DNA from: Thermosynechococcaceae cyanobacterium MS004
Lineage (GTDB): Bacteria; Cyanobacteriota; Cyanobacteriia; Thermosynechococcales; Thermosynechococcaceae
Assembly (NCBI GenBank): GCA_022402525.1
Contig: JAKRSB010000101.1
Location: 95,338 to 159,337 of the forward strand
Reading direction: 5' to 3'
DNA: 64,000 bases
The notes under the pieces are model-generated. The model ran no database searches, was not told the origin of the DNA, and saw only the letters and a list, made by a program, of their open reading frames with translations. Below are positions 8,774 through 17,887 of the stretch, piece after piece. Position numbers and translations under genes: made by a program. The stretch's first letter is position 1, and each line of letters opens with the position of its first letter.

Positions 8774-9200
8774 CCTTCATGATTCAAGCAAAATGATTGG
8801 ATCAAAAAGATTCCATAGAATTGGGGATGCCATCATATTTGCCTGAATTTAGACATTAGTCTAGCGCTAAAGTCTAGCCCTCAAAAACCTGAGATGGTTT
8901 TATGCACAGAATGCATCAAGCCATACAGCTTAATTTAGCCCATACAAAAAGAGGACAAACCTAACTTTGAGCAGGCTTATCCTCTCTTACTTCTTCAAAC
9001 CCTGACGATATCTAAGCAATGCCTAGAGTTTTAGGTTTAAGTCCTAGAGATTAAAAAAACATCTGCAAACGGATGATCCCCCTGTCAACAATATCTGCTG
9101 CCTGTGGGATTCACGGAAATATAATGACTGCCCATCGGATTGCTGTCTATTTGGGCAGAGACTCACCGTTTCCTTTAACTAACTCTCCATCTCCAGATCC
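8774..9200. other. Intergenic region with a minus-strand terminator
   Basis: Between the permease gene and the cyAbrB gene. Apart from the hairpin at 8946-8985 I see no gene-like frame or recognised RNA. Confidence 0.5.
8946..8985 (-). terminator. Intrinsic terminator reading out of the cyAbrB gene
   Basis: On the minus strand a 13-bp stem (AGAGGATAAGCCT pairing with AGGTTTGTCCTCT, two G-U pairs) with a 10-nt loop is followed by five T residues. It lies about 215 bp downstream of the cyAbrB stop, so the transcript would have a long 3' untranslated region. Confidence 0.75.
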
Positions 9201-9605
9201 TTAGGCGTCGTCTGCCTCTGCTGTGACCTGCTTGAGATGAATATGGCGTCGGCCTAGGGTAATTTCAAATTCATCTCCAGGCTGCAGCTCCATTTTTTTA
9301 GTATAGGCAGAACCAATCAGCAAATTGCCATTGGCCTGAACACTAATGCGGTAGCTGGCGCTGCGTCCACCACGACTTTGACCATTGCTGGGACGTCCAT
9401 CTAGCTCAATTCCTTCAGCATCAATGAGCGCATTGAGAAACTTCATCATATTCAGACGTTCAGTGCCGTCTTTCATGACGGTATAGTAACCGCAGGCTTT
9501 CGCCTTCTCTTCCCTACTTAAGTTCTCTAAATCCTCAACCCGCTTCAGTAAGGCTTCGCCTCTAAGCGGTACTGCATCAGCTTTCTTCTTATTGTTGTTC
9601 GTCAT
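9201..9605 (-). CDS. cyAbrB-type transcriptional regulator
   Basis: The 134-aa product matches cyanobacterial AbrB regulators. It has an N-terminal helical part (PLRGEALLKRVEDLENLS), the KACGYYTVMKDGTERLNMMKFLNAL segment, and a C-terminal AbrB-like DNA-binding region (VQANGNLLIGSAYTKKMELQPGD, then EFEITLGRRHIHLKQV). Unlike Bacillus AbrB, the DNA-binding fold is at the C-terminus. These proteins modulate nitrogen, carbon, hydrogenase and toxin genes. The MMKFLNALIDAEGIELDG segment looks closer to the cyAbrB2 than the cyAbrB1 (CalA) group, which I state with moderate confidence only. Confidence 0.9.
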   Translation of the reverse strand: MTNNNKKKADAVPLRGEALLKRVEDLENLSREEKAKACGYYTVMKDGTERLNMMKFLNALIDAEGIELDGRPSNGQSRGGRSASYRISVQANGNLLIGSAYTKKMELQPGDEFEITLGRRHIHLKQVTAEADDA

Positions 9606-9988
9606 TTGTTGTTAGATCCCGTTAAAGTATTGCACTAGCCAAGTACACTTTCTGAACGAACGCGGCCTAAGCAGCGTCTTCAAACGCTATAGATATAGCA
9701 TACTCTGTTGAATTTATTTTATCCTAATTCAACTGGAATTGGTGCTATCCACTGATAAGATAAAAAGTCCAGTTTGGTCAAAAAAATCTTGATCCTAAAT
9801 TGAAAGGTCTCTCTCTCTGCATCTAGATTTTTTATATAAAAAAAGATCTATTGATTTTGAGACGACTGGAGGTCATGCATTGCTTAGCCTGAAACGATAT
9901 CATAAAAAAAAGAGCCAGAAAACAACAAAATCTGACTCCATTTTTAAAGTTTTAAGAGGTAGGGATTCTTCAGGCTGTGCCGCAACGG
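9606..9988. other. Intergenic region, A/T-rich, with the rnz terminator
   Basis: This spacer separates cyAbrB (start at 9605) from the end of rnz. It contains A/T-rich promoter-like sequence upstream of cyAbrB and the hairpin at 9903-9938. No open frame here resembles a gene. Confidence 0.5.
9903..9938 (-). terminator. Intrinsic terminator of rnz
   Basis: On the minus strand GAGTCAGA pairs with TCTGGCTC (one G-U pair) and is followed at once by a run of eight T residues, about 50 bp beyond the rnz stop. Confidence 0.75.
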
Positions 9989-10918
9989 CTAGGTTCGTTG
10001 GGGAATGTTGTAGGTCAAGAAGTCATGAGCCAGCTTTGTATTGGGGAAGATGGCCTGGGCTTCAAGTAGCAGATCTTCAAGCTGAAGGGCACTTCCAGGG
10101 GCATAGCGGGGGCTAAAGTGCGTCAAAAAGAGCTGCTGGGCAGTTGCCCTCAGGGCAACTTGGGCCGCCATGGTGGAGGTGGAATGCAGCCGCTCATAGG
10201 CCATGTCTGCGTCCTGGTGGGCGTAAGTTGATTCATGGATGAGAACGTCTGCATTCTGGGCAAGCTGGACTGCGCCTTCGCAATAGACCGTATCGGTGCA
10301 GTAGACGAGGGTGCGGCCAGGACGCACTTCTCCACAAAGCTGACTGCCGTCAATTGTGCGATCGCCCAAGGTAATGGTTTCACCGCGCTTTAGACGGCCA
10401 TACAGGGGGCCAGAGGGTACGCCGAGGGCCTTGGCCTTGGCCGCATCAAAATGTCCTGGCTTATCTTTTTCCTGAATGCGGTAGCCGAAGGCAGTGACCC
10501 GATGCTCTAGGCGAGTACAGGTGACTTCGTAATGGTCATCGGCATAGACCTTCCCTGGCTGTACGGTATGCACCCGCAGCGGGTAGGAAAAGTGGGTTTG
10601 GGAATAACGGCGGCTGGCCTGGAGGTATTCGTCGAGTCCGGGCGGGCCGTAGATGTCCATTTGGCTGACGCTGCCAGCCATCCCGCAGCTGGCCAATAGC
10701 CCCATGAGGCCAAAGATGTGGTCACCATGCAGATGGGTCACAAAAATCCGGCGAATTTGGCTGCTTTTTAGATCGCTGCGTAAAAGCTGGTGCTGGGTTC
10801 CTTCCCCACAGTCCAAGAGCCATACCTCTGCCCGCTGGTCGAGGCGCACCGCCACGCTAGACACATTGCGCGATCGCGTGGGAACGCCCGAACTGGTGCC
10901 AAGGAACGTAATTTGCAA
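9989..10918 (-). CDS. rnz: Ribonuclease Z (tRNA 3' endonuclease)
   Basis: The product removes 3' trailers from tRNA precursors. It is a metallo-beta-lactamase-fold enzyme: the HxHxDH motif appears as THLHGDHIFG, with further metal ligands in LIHESTYAHQDAD and FLTHFSPRY. The family normally begins MQITFLGTSSGVPTRSRN, so I choose the TTG at 10918, which gives exactly this N-terminus and 309 residues; another TTG at 10933 would add five residues. No ATG is available near the start. Confidence 0.94.
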   Translation of the reverse strand: MQITFLGTSSGVPTRSRNVSSVAVRLDQRAEVWLLDCGEGTQHQLLRSDLKSSQIRRIFVTHLHGDHIFGLMGLLASCGMAGSVSQMDIYGPPGLDEYLQASRRYSQTHFSYPLRVHTVQPGKVYADDHYEVTCTRLEHRVTAFGYRIQEKDKPGHFDAAKAKALGVPSGPLYGRLKRGETITLGDRTIDGSQLCGEVRPGRTLVYCTDTVYCEGAVQLAQNADVLIHESTYAHQDADMAYERLHSTSTMAAQVALRATAQQLFLTHFSPRYAPGSALQLEDLLLEAQAIFPNTKLAHDFLTYNIPQRT

Positions 10919-10933
10919 ATTTGCTAACCCCAA

Positions 10934-11444
10934 TCAACCCGATTTAATCAACCCGACTTATGGACTCACTACGCGCAAGCCCATTTGATCATAACGGCCT
11001 GCGCCCAAATGATGATATGCTCGCCTACGTTCTTGGGGGGAAATGGTTGATCCATAACAATTCAAAGGCGTAGGGGATGGAGTAGGGTCTGGGGTACGGA
11101 GAGCTGTGCGATCGCAACTTTCGCTGCAACCTTCCACCTCTCGGCAACGTCCTCATTCAAAGTCAAGTCAGGTCAAGCTCTCAAAAGTCAAGCCCTCAAA
11201 AGTCAAACTATCAAAAGTCAAGCCCTCATCTGCGGAGTTTAAGGCAGCTAGTTTATGGGCTGACTTATTTACTGAAGCCATCTTTCACGCGACGTTGATT
11301 GGAAGACGTTGATTGAAAATCCTAGCGCTGCAAAAGTTTCTGAAACAGGGCTGTCAAACTTTAGGGAAATTTAGGTCATCCTAGCGCTAGAGAAAGCTGC
11401 TTGAGTTAAACACTAAATCAGGATTTTGTTGGGAGTACGTTCTG
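10934..11444. other. Intergenic region with a tandem array; no gene supported
   Basis: The divergent spacer between rnz and the SpoIID-like gene. It contains the 15-bp array at 11158-11232. A 68-codon frame at 11106-11312 is largely the array read as LSKVKPSKVK repeats plus HIP1 sequence and I do not regard it as a gene. Confidence 0.5.
11158..11232. repeat. Five 15-bp tandem repeats upstream of the SpoIID-like gene
   Basis: Units of the form TCAAGCCCTCAAAAG start at 11173, 11188, 11203 and 11218, with a weaker first copy at 11158. Confidence 0.9.
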
Positions 11445-12632
11445 ATGCACAGGTTTCGATTCGGATGGGCAATACAGCCCCTCACCCCCGCTTACTTCAA
11501 CCTGAAGCATACTCGCCTTTGGATGGTGTTGTGGCTAAGCTTAGTCGCTCCAGCAGCAGCCCTGGATATCCGAGTTGGCCTCAAGCAAAGTACCCCTGAG
11601 GTCACGATCGGCAGCTCTACTGCCACCACCCTGCTAGACGGCGCTGGGCGAGTCCTGGGACAGATTCCAGCGCTTCAAGGCTTTCCCGCAACAGCAGTCT
11701 CTGGCGGGGTGAGCGTTGCGGGCAAAAAGGCGTGGCAGATAACCGTAAAGCCAAAGGATAACGGCTTTATTTATGTCGGGGGGCGTTGGTATCGGGGAGA
11801 GGTCAATCTAATCCGAGACCGTGGCGGCTTGACCGTGGTGAACAAGCTCAACATGGAAGACTACCTGGCCAGCGTGATTGGCAAGGAGATGTACCATACC
11901 TGGCCCCAGGAGGCGCTTAAGGCTCAAGCCGTTGCGTCCCGCTCCTATGCCCTGTTTCACCAGCAGCGTCCGAAGTCTAAGTTGTTTGATGTGTTCAGCA
12001 CGATAACCTCTCAGGTCTATGCAGGGCTAGAGGGGGAGGCAGTCAGCACTCAGACAGCTGTGAAGGCCACAACTGGTCAGGTTTTGCTCTATCAAGGCAA
12101 GGTCGTGGAGGCGGTGTTTCATTCAGCGTCGGGCGGCCATACGGAAAACTCTGAAAATGTCTGGCAGGGAACAGTGCCCTATCTCAGGGGCGTGGCCGAC
12201 TTTGACCAGGCATCTCCGTCCTATCAATGGACGATTAGCCTTACCGATGCTCAACTTCGCCAGCGGCTGCCGGGCATCGGCAATATTTTAAGCCTGACTC
12301 CGGTGAAAACCAGCCAAACGGGCCGGGTTCAGATGCTGAAGGTGCAGGGGACTAAGGGCGATCGCCTCATTAGAGGCACCGAAGCAAGACGGGCTTTAGG
12401 GCTAAGAAGCACCCTATTCACCGCCAAGCCGGACTTTGGGCTGGTTGCGGGGAGGCCCAGTCCAGTTGCGTCCCAGGGTTCACCCAAAAGCTTTTTAATT
12501 AGCGGACGCGGCCACGGTCATGGACTGGGCATGAGCCAGTGGGGAGCCTACGGCCTTGCCCTTCAAAATAAAACCTACCAGGAAATCCTCTCCCATTATT
12601 TCCAAGGCACCAGCATCAAAGCGGTCTATTGA
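11445..12632 (+). CDS. SpoIID/LytB-domain secreted protein
   Basis: The 395-aa product has a hydrophobic signal segment (LWMVLWLSLVAPAAALD) near residue 30-45 followed by a SpoIID-type domain: the NMEDYLASVIGKEMYHTWPQEALKAQAVASRSYAL region, the SGGHTENSENVWQG segment, and the C-terminal GRGHGHGLGMSQWGAYGLAL stretch. SpoIID proteins are peptidoglycan lytic transglycosylases or amidase enhancers; outside spore formers they are taken to act in wall remodelling. The catalytic glutamate expected in the GKE segment is present. It is expected in the periplasm. The stop codon lies inside a perfect palindrome (12621-12648). Confidence 0.88.
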   Translation: MHRFRFGWAIQPLTPAYFNLKHTRLWMVLWLSLVAPAAALDIRVGLKQSTPEVTIGSSTATTLLDGAGRVLGQIPALQGFPATAVSGGVSVAGKKAWQITVKPKDNGFIYVGGRWYRGEVNLIRDRGGLTVVNKLNMEDYLASVIGKEMYHTWPQEALKAQAVASRSYALFHQQRPKSKLFDVFSTITSQVYAGLEGEAVSTQTAVKATTGQVLLYQGKVVEAVFHSASGGHTENSENVWQGTVPYLRGVADFDQASPSYQWTISLTDAQLRQRLPGIGNILSLTPVKTSQTGRVQMLKVQGTKGDRLIRGTEARRALGLRSTLFTAKPDFGLVAGRPSPVASQGSPKSFLISGRGHGHGLGMSQWGAYGLALQNKTYQEILSHYFQGTSIKAVY

Positions 12633-12648
12633 GCGCTCAATAGACCGC
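12621..12648. terminator. 28-bp perfect palindrome overlapping the SpoIID-gene stop codon
   Basis: GCGGTCTATTGAGC is followed directly by its reverse complement. The TGA stop codon (12630-12632) is within the left arm. There is no T run on the plus strand; on the minus strand it is followed by TTTGATG and lies 29 bp past the pstB stop, so it could act as a weak terminator for the convergent pstB. Confidence 0.5.
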
Positions 12649-12676
12649 CCTATTGGGCTACACCCTGCACCAGGCC

Positions 12677-13477
12677 CTACCCAAAGCGCCCCGATACGTA
12701 ATCTCTGGTTTTCTCTTCTCTGGGATCGGTAAAGATCCTAATGGTCTCGTCATACTCTACCAAAAAGCCAACCTTGCCACCCTTCTCGGTCGCTTCTGCG
12801 TTAAAAAATGCAGTCTTATCCGATACCCGTGACGCCTGCTGCATATTGTGGGTCACAATTACAATGGTGTACTGCTCCTTAAGTTCGTTCATTAACTCCT
12901 CGACCCGCAGCGTGGAGATAGGGTCAAGGGCCGAGCAGGGCTCATCCATTAAAATGACCTCTGGATCAATGGCGATCGTTCTGGCGATACAAAGCCGCTG
13001 CTGCTGACCGCCGGATAGAGACAGACCGCTGGCCTTGAGCTTATCCTTGACCTCATCCCAGAGGGCAGCACGCTTTAGCGATCGCTCGACAAGTTCGTCT
13101 AAATTTCCCTTGTATCCATTGATCTTGGCACCAAAGGTAATATTTTCGTAAATCGACTTGGGAAACGGATTCGGCTTTTGAAATACCATGCCAATCTGCC
13201 GCCGCACCATGACCGGATCTACTCGCTTGTCGTAAAGATTGGTGCCGTGGAACAAAACGTTCCCCTCAATGCGAGCGCTGGGGACAAGGTCGTTCATGCG
13301 GTTGAAGCACCGCAAAACCGTACTTTTCCCGCAGCCTGAAGGCCCAATCAACGCCGTAATCTGATTTTTGGGAATATCCAAAAACACATTTTTGACCGCT
13401 AGCGTGTTGCCATAGTAAACCGAGAGGTTTTCAGTCTGGAGCGTGTGTTGGGTCGCAGCAGCAGTGGTGGAGATCAT
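12677..13477 (-). CDS. pstB: Phosphate ABC transporter ATP-binding protein, copy 1
   Basis: From the ATG at 13477 the product is 266 aa, the usual PstB length; a TTG 8 codons upstream is the longer alternative. Walker A is GPSGCGKST, the signature is [16 protein letters not shown], Walker B is [13 protein letters not shown], and the switch histidine follows in [16 protein letters not shown]. It powers high-affinity phosphate import with PstS, PstC and PstA. It is divergent from pstS and is a close paralogue of the pstB at 17063. Its promoter region contains a Pho-box-like repeat at 13584-13602. Confidence 0.95.
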   Translation of the reverse strand: MISTTAAATQHTLQTENLSVYYGNTLAVKNVFLDIPKNQITALIGPSGCGKSTVLRCFNRMNDLVPSARIEGNVLFHGTNLYDKRVDPVMVRRQIGMVFQKPNPFPKSIYENITFGAKINGYKGNLDELVERSLKRAALWDEVKDKLKASGLSLSGGQQQRLCIARTIAIDPEVILMDEPCSALDPISTLRVEELMNELKEQYTIVIVTHNMQQASRVSDKTAFFNAEATEKGGKVGFLVEYDETIRIFTDPREEKTRDYVSGRFG

Positions 13478-13583
13478 GGGGATATTTTTAGCGATCAACA
13501 ATTTAGACAGAAGTCAAGAATGCAAGCCGAGCAGAATGCCTGTCTAACCCTAGACTGATCAGCAGTATAAAACTACACCGTCC

Positions 13584-13602
13584 AAGTAAAGCTTAGGTTA
13601 AG
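13584..13602 (-). promoter_or_regulatory. Pho-box-like repeat upstream of pstB copy 1
   Basis: Read on the minus strand the site is CTTAACCT-AAG-CTTTACTT: two 8-bp half-sites with a 3-bp spacer, as in the cyanobacterial SphR/PhoB box (CTTAACCT consensus). It lies about 105 bp upstream of the pstB ATG. Confidence 0.75.
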
Positions 13603-13682
13603 CCTGCAACACTCAATTATTTAGGGGATAATCGTCTCAAAAGCCCTCGCTCTGTACAATTCTACAGACCAAGACCAGTCTC

Positions 13683-13701
13683 CTTAACCTACTCTTTACT
13701 T
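13683..13701 (+). promoter_or_regulatory. Pho-box-like repeat upstream of pstS
   Basis: CTTAACCT-ACT-CTTTACTT has the same two half-sites and 3-bp spacing as the site facing pstB. It lies about 78 bp upstream of the pstS ATG. A possible third, weak half-site follows at 13705. Confidence 0.8.
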
Positions 13702-13778
13702 AGAGTCTGTATGATTTTTAACAAAATGTCTGTAACATTGCAGCCATCCATTGATGTTGAAAAACTAACAAAAATCAG

Positions 13779-14870
13779 ATGCTTTTGAGTTCTAGAGCAA
13801 TTCGTTGGACCATTACCACCTCTGCGGCGGCTTTAACCCTTGGTTTGGCTGCCTGTGGCGGACAATCTGATGCTCCTACTGCATCTTCTGGTGGCGGGGC
13901 AAGCCCTGTCGTAACCGAAAACGTAACACTGAGTGGCGCAGGCGCAACATTCCCTGCCCCGCTGTATCAACGATGGTTCTCAGATTTCAACAAAACCAAC
14001 CCTTCGGTCACCGTTAGCTACCAGTCGGTCGGGAGTGGCGCAGGAGTCAATCAGTTCAAGGCCGGTACCGTAGACTTTGGCGCTAGCGATGTTCCTCTCA
14101 AGGATGAAGATGCCAAAGCGATCGCCAGAGGTGCGCTACAGCTACCGCTCACCGCTGGGTCAATTGTTTTCGCTTATAACCTCCCTGAAGCGACCGCGCC
14201 AATTAAGCTCTCCCGACAGGCCCAAGCTGATATTTTTCTGGGTAAAATCACCAAGTGGAATGACCCAGCAATTGCCAAAGCTAACCCTGACCTCAAGCTG
14301 CCCGACGCTGCTATCAACGTGGTCTATCGGTCCGATGGCAGCGGTACTACGGGTGTTTTTACCCAGTACCTGAGCGCCATGAGCAGCGAATGGAAGGAAA
14401 AAGTGGGCGAAGGGAAAACCGTAAACTGGCCAGTAGGCACAGGTGCTAAGGGAAATGAAGGCATCACGGCCCAAGTTCAGCAAAACAAAGGATCCATTGG
14501 CTACATTGAGTACGGCTATGCCAGAGAAAATGGGATACCCTTTGCCACCCTTGAAAATAAATCTGGTAAGTTTATCGCCCCTTCTGATGAATCTGCAAAG
14601 GCCACGCTAGCCAGTGCAGAGCTGCCAGACAGTTTGGTTGCGAAAATTGTAGATCCTGAGGGGGATGATGTTTACCCCATCGTCACCTACACTTGGTTGC
14701 TCGCCTACAAGACCTATGACGACCCCAATAAGGTGAAAGCCCTCAAAGCTATCCTCGACTACACCTTAGGCGAAGGTCAAAAGGTCAGTCCTGAACTGGG
14801 CTATATTTCACTGCCTGAAAACGTCACTGCAAAGGTCAAGGCTGCTGCAGAGGTAATCTCATCTAAATAG
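13779..14870 (+). CDS. pstS: Phosphate ABC transporter substrate-binding lipoprotein
   Basis: The 363-aa product binds phosphate outside the inner membrane. It begins with a lipoprotein signal peptide ending LGLAACGG (lipobox LAAC). The PstS landmarks are LSGAGATFPAPLYQRWFSDF near the N-terminus, the phosphate-loop region YQSVGSGAGVNQF, TVDFGASDVPL, and the second loop YRSDGSGTTGVFTQYLS. It starts the pstS-pstC-pstA-pstB set; the 254-bp gap to pstC has no clear terminator. It is probably controlled by the Pho box at 13683. Confidence 0.96.
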   Translation: MLLSSRAIRWTITTSAAALTLGLAACGGQSDAPTASSGGGASPVVTENVTLSGAGATFPAPLYQRWFSDFNKTNPSVTVSYQSVGSGAGVNQFKAGTVDFGASDVPLKDEDAKAIARGALQLPLTAGSIVFAYNLPEATAPIKLSRQAQADIFLGKITKWNDPAIAKANPDLKLPDAAINVVYRSDGSGTTGVFTQYLSAMSSEWKEKVGEGKTVNWPVGTGAKGNEGITAQVQQNKGSIGYIEYGYARENGIPFATLENKSGKFIAPSDESAKATLASAELPDSLVAKIVDPEGDDVYPIVTYTWLLAYKTYDDPNKVKALKAILDYTLGEGQKVSPELGYISLPENVTAKVKAAAEVISSK

Positions 14871-14875
14871 TCTCT

Positions 14876-14920
14876 AGATAGATAAGGCTCCAGATAGATA
14901 AGGCTCCAGATAGAATCTCC
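14876..14920. repeat. 16-bp tandem repeats just after the pstS stop
   Basis: AGATAGATAAGGCTCC occurs twice in exact tandem (14876, 14892) with a partial third copy, starting 6 bp after the stop codon. Confidence 0.9.
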
Positions 14921-15124
14921 ATAGTTTGCGCCTGTTGAGGGTTACCCCCGACAGCTTGCCAAGTTCAGGTTGCATCAGGGACTTGTTGCTTTCAATCCAC
15001 AGCGGTCTTGTCCCTGAAGCATCTGATCATCACCTAACTCTGAATCATCTGACCATCCGCAAACATTGCAGGATGATTTCATCCACTCTCTGACCAAATC
15101 CTTTGCCCCATTCTCCAGACTGTC

Positions 15125-16075
15125 ATGGTTACTCAGCTTGCTAAGCCAACCCAATTAGTTCAGTCCGGGTCAAACCCAGGACAGATTCTAGACAACATTT
15201 TTATCTGGATTACCCGCCTATTTGCCTTCTCCATTGCTTTGATCTTGGTGTTGATCACCATTGAGGTGGGAACGGAGGCAATCCCTGCCATCCAGACCTT
15301 TGGGTTGAGCTTTATTTTTCAGCAAAGCTGGGATCCGGTCAGAGACAATTATGGTGTCCTGCCCATGATTTACGGCACCATGATGACCTCTTTTGTAGCG
15401 CTTTTGCTGGCGATTCCCATTGGGGTTAGCTCCGCTATTTTTTTGAGCGAAGATTTTTTGCCCGTTTCCTTCAGAACGGTACTTGTTTTCTTGGTTGAGT
15501 TGCTCGCGGCGATTCCCAGTGTCGTTTACGGACTGTGGGGTATTTTTGTACTTATTCCCTTGATTCGCCCCCTCAGCGAATGGCTGCACCAAACCCTAGG
15601 ATGGATTCCGTTCTTTGGAACCAGTCCGGGTGGGCCTGGACTGCTGCCTGCGGGCTTGGTGGTCACGATTATGATTTTGCCCACAATTACGGCTATTTCC
15701 AGGGATGCTCTGACCTCCCTCCCCCCCGAATTGCGTCAAGCTTCCATCGGGCTGGGGGCAACCCGCTGGGAAACCATCATCCGCGTTCTGCTTCCGGCTG
15801 CGTTCTCCGGCATTGTGGGCGCGATTATGCTGGCGCTGGGGCGAGCGATGGGGGAAACCATGGCCGTCACCATGCTGATTGGTAATTCCAACAACATTAA
15901 TGTTTCTTTGTTTGCACCGGGCAATACCATCTCTTCACTCTTGGCCAACCAGTTTGCTGAGGCCAGTGGTCTTCAGGTGTCGGCTTTGATGTATGCCGGT
16001 CTTATTTTGTTTGCTCTCACCTTGTTCGTTAATATTGCCGCTCAGTGGGTGGTCGGTAAGATTCAAAAGTTCTAG
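15125..16075 (+). CDS. pstC: Phosphate ABC transporter permease PstC
   Basis: The 316-aa integral membrane product has about six transmembrane helices. PstC landmarks are SWDPVRDNYGVLPMIYGTMM, the AIPSVVYGLWGIFVLIP segment, and the EAA-like loop LPPELRQASIGLGATRWETIIRVLLPAAFSGIVG followed by GRAMGETMAVTMLIGN. It forms the membrane channel with PstA, encoded next. Confidence 0.96.
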   Translation: MVTQLAKPTQLVQSGSNPGQILDNIFIWITRLFAFSIALILVLITIEVGTEAIPAIQTFGLSFIFQQSWDPVRDNYGVLPMIYGTMMTSFVALLLAIPIGVSSAIFLSEDFLPVSFRTVLVFLVELLAAIPSVVYGLWGIFVLIPLIRPLSEWLHQTLGWIPFFGTSPGGPGLLPAGLVVTIMILPTITAISRDALTSLPPELRQASIGLGATRWETIIRVLLPAAFSGIVGAIMLALGRAMGETMAVTMLIGNSNNINVSLFAPGNTISSLLANQFAEASGLQVSALMYAGLILFALTLFVNIAAQWVVGKIQKF

Positions 16076-16136
16076 CTCTTGACTGTCCTGGCGCTCGGCT
16101 GTTTTGGTTCTCGACTGTTTTGGCTCTCGACTGCTA
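16076..16136. repeat. 16-bp-type degenerate tandem repeats after the pstC stop
   Basis: Units of the form CTCGACTGTTTTGG (14-18 bp) recur about four times between the pstC stop and the pstA start. Confidence 0.75.
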
Positions 16137-16201
16137 TAGCGCTTTATTTTTCTGATCCTTTGCTTGTCTGTTGCCCTAGATACCCTTGATTGGTTTGTGC
16201 T

Positions 16202-17050
16202 ATGTACCTGTCTCAGAAGTCCTCTGATCGACGATCGCTTCTTAACAAAGTCTTGACCGTCGTTGCGGGCGCGTTTGTGGTCATTGCCTTAATCCCGCTC
16301 TTGGCTGTCCTCACCTACGTCTTAATCCAAGGGTTTGGCAGCCTGAGTCTTGACCTCTTTACTCAGTTACCGCCGCCGCCAATGGTCAAGGGAGGGGGCA
16401 TTGCTAACGCAATTGTTGGCACTTTATTAATGGTTGGGCTAGCGTCTCTCATTAGTGTCCCCATTGGGGTGGGTGCAGCCATTTTTCTTGCTGAGTTTAG
16501 CCACCCCATCGTGGGTCGCTGGGTTCGATTTGCGACTAATGTCCTCAACGGGGTGCCCTCCATTATTTTGGGGGTGTTTGTCTACGGGGCCTTGGTTTAC
16601 ACCACTAAGACCTTTTCTGCCTATGCGGGCGCAGTAGCGCTTTCTATTTTGATGCTGCCTACCATCATCCGCACCGCAGATGAAGCTCTCAAAATTGTGC
16701 CTCAAGAAATTCGCTGGGCTGCGCTAGGGGTGGGCGCGGCAAAGTATCAAACTGTGCTGATGATTGTGGTGCCAGCAGCTATTCCGACCATTATTACAGG
16801 GGTGACCTTGGCGATCGCCAGAGCCGCTGGGGAAACTGCGCCGCTCATCTTTACCGCGTTGTTTACTCAGTTTTGGCCCAATAGCCTGACGCAGCCAACA
16901 CCTTCCCTGGCGGTTTTGGTCTTTAACTTCGCCACAGTTCCCTTCAAGAATCAGCAACAGCTTGCTTGGGCGGCTTCTTTGATTTTGGTGCTGCTGGTGT
17001 TAACCACAAGCGTTATCTCTCGCTTTGCCCTGCGTCGCAAAACCTTTTAA
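16202..17050 (+). CDS. pstA: Phosphate ABC transporter permease PstA
   Basis: From the ATG at 16202 the product is 282 aa (a TTG at 16190 would add four residues). It has multiple membrane helices, the FLAEFSHPIVGRWVRFATNVLNGVPSIILGVFVYG segment, the EAA-type loop VPQEIRWAALGVGAAKYQTVLMIVVPAAIPTIITG and the ARAAGETAPLIFTAL stretch typical of PstA. The stop is 12 bp before pstB copy 2, so the two are co-transcribed. Confidence 0.96.
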   Translation: MYLSQKSSDRRSLLNKVLTVVAGAFVVIALIPLLAVLTYVLIQGFGSLSLDLFTQLPPPPMVKGGGIANAIVGTLLMVGLASLISVPIGVGAAIFLAEFSHPIVGRWVRFATNVLNGVPSIILGVFVYGALVYTTKTFSAYAGAVALSILMLPTIIRTADEALKIVPQEIRWAALGVGAAKYQTVLMIVVPAAIPTIITGVTLAIARAAGETAPLIFTALFTQFWPNSLTQPTPSLAVLVFNFATVPFKNQQQLAWAASLILVLLVLTTSVISRFALRRKTF

Positions 17051-17062
17051 AGCGTTCTTCCT

Positions 17063-17887
17063 ATGACTTACTCTTCCCCTCAAACCCATATTCAAGGCCA
17101 GTCCCAGGCCGATGAAGTTGCCCTTGAAGCGGTTAACTTAAATATCTACTATGGCTCTTTTTTAGCCGTTAAAGATGTTTCCCTTAAGATTGCCCGCAAT
17201 AAAATCACCTCCTTTATTGGCCCCTCTGGCTGTGGTAAAAGCACCCTACTCCGCTGCTTTAATCGTCTCAATGACTTAATTGAAAGCTTTCATATCAAGG
17301 GTCAGATTTATCACGAGAATCAAGACCTTTATAGTCGTCGTGTCGATCCGGTTTTGGTGCGCCGCCGCATTGGAATGGTGTTTCAAAAGCCAAATCCTTT
17401 CCCTAAATCAATCTATGACAATGTTGCCTACGGCCCTAGAATTAATGGGTTTAAGGGCAATTTGGATGAGCTTGTAGAGCAGTCGTTGCGCCAAGCCGTA
17501 CTGTGGGATGAAGTGAAAGACAAGCTCAAGCAGAGTGGGGCAGCTCTCTCCGGGGGGCAGCAGCAGCGACTCTGCATCGCCCGCACCATTGCCGTCCAGC
17601 CTGATGTGGTGCTAATGGATGAACCCTGCGCAGCCCTCGACCCCATCTCGACCCTCAAAATTGAGGAGTTGATGAATGAGCTAAAGAAGCAGTACACCAT
17701 CGTGATTGTGACGCACAATATGCAGCAGGCGTCAAGAATTTCTGACAAAACGGCCTTTTTTAATGTTCAGGCGACCGAACGCGGCGGAAAACAGGGCTAT
17801 ATGGTTGAATTTGACGATACGGTCAATATTTTTACCAATCCCCGTGAAGTTCAAACCCGCGATTATGTTGCAGGTCGATTTGGGTAG
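17063..17887 (+). CDS. pstB: Phosphate ABC transporter ATP-binding protein, copy 2
   Basis: The 274-aa product has Walker [10 protein letters not shown], the signature [16 protein letters not shown] and Walker [14 protein letters not shown]. It closely resembles the divergent copy at 12677-13477 (same [25 protein letters not shown] region) but differs in the N-terminus and many surface positions. As the last gene of pstSCAB it is the canonical ATPase of the operon. Confidence 0.95.
   Translation: MTYSSPQTHIQGQSQADEVALEAVNLNIYYGSFLAVKDVSLKIARNKITSFIGPSGCGKSTLLRCFNRLNDLIESFHIKGQIYHENQDLYSRRVDPVLVRRRIGMVFQKPNPFPKSIYDNVAYGPRINGFKGNLDELVEQSLRQAVLWDEVKDKLKQSGAALSGGQQQRLCIARTIAVQPDVVLMDEPCAALDPISTLKIEELMNELKKQYTIVIVTHNMQQASRISDKTAFFNVQATERGGKQGYMVEFDDTVNIFTNPREVQTRDYVAGRFG

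Noticed and set aside
11106..11312. 68-codon open frame upstream of the SpoIID-like gene
   Set aside because: Most of it is the 15-bp array translated as SKVKP repeats; composition is unlike a protein and there is no start signal.
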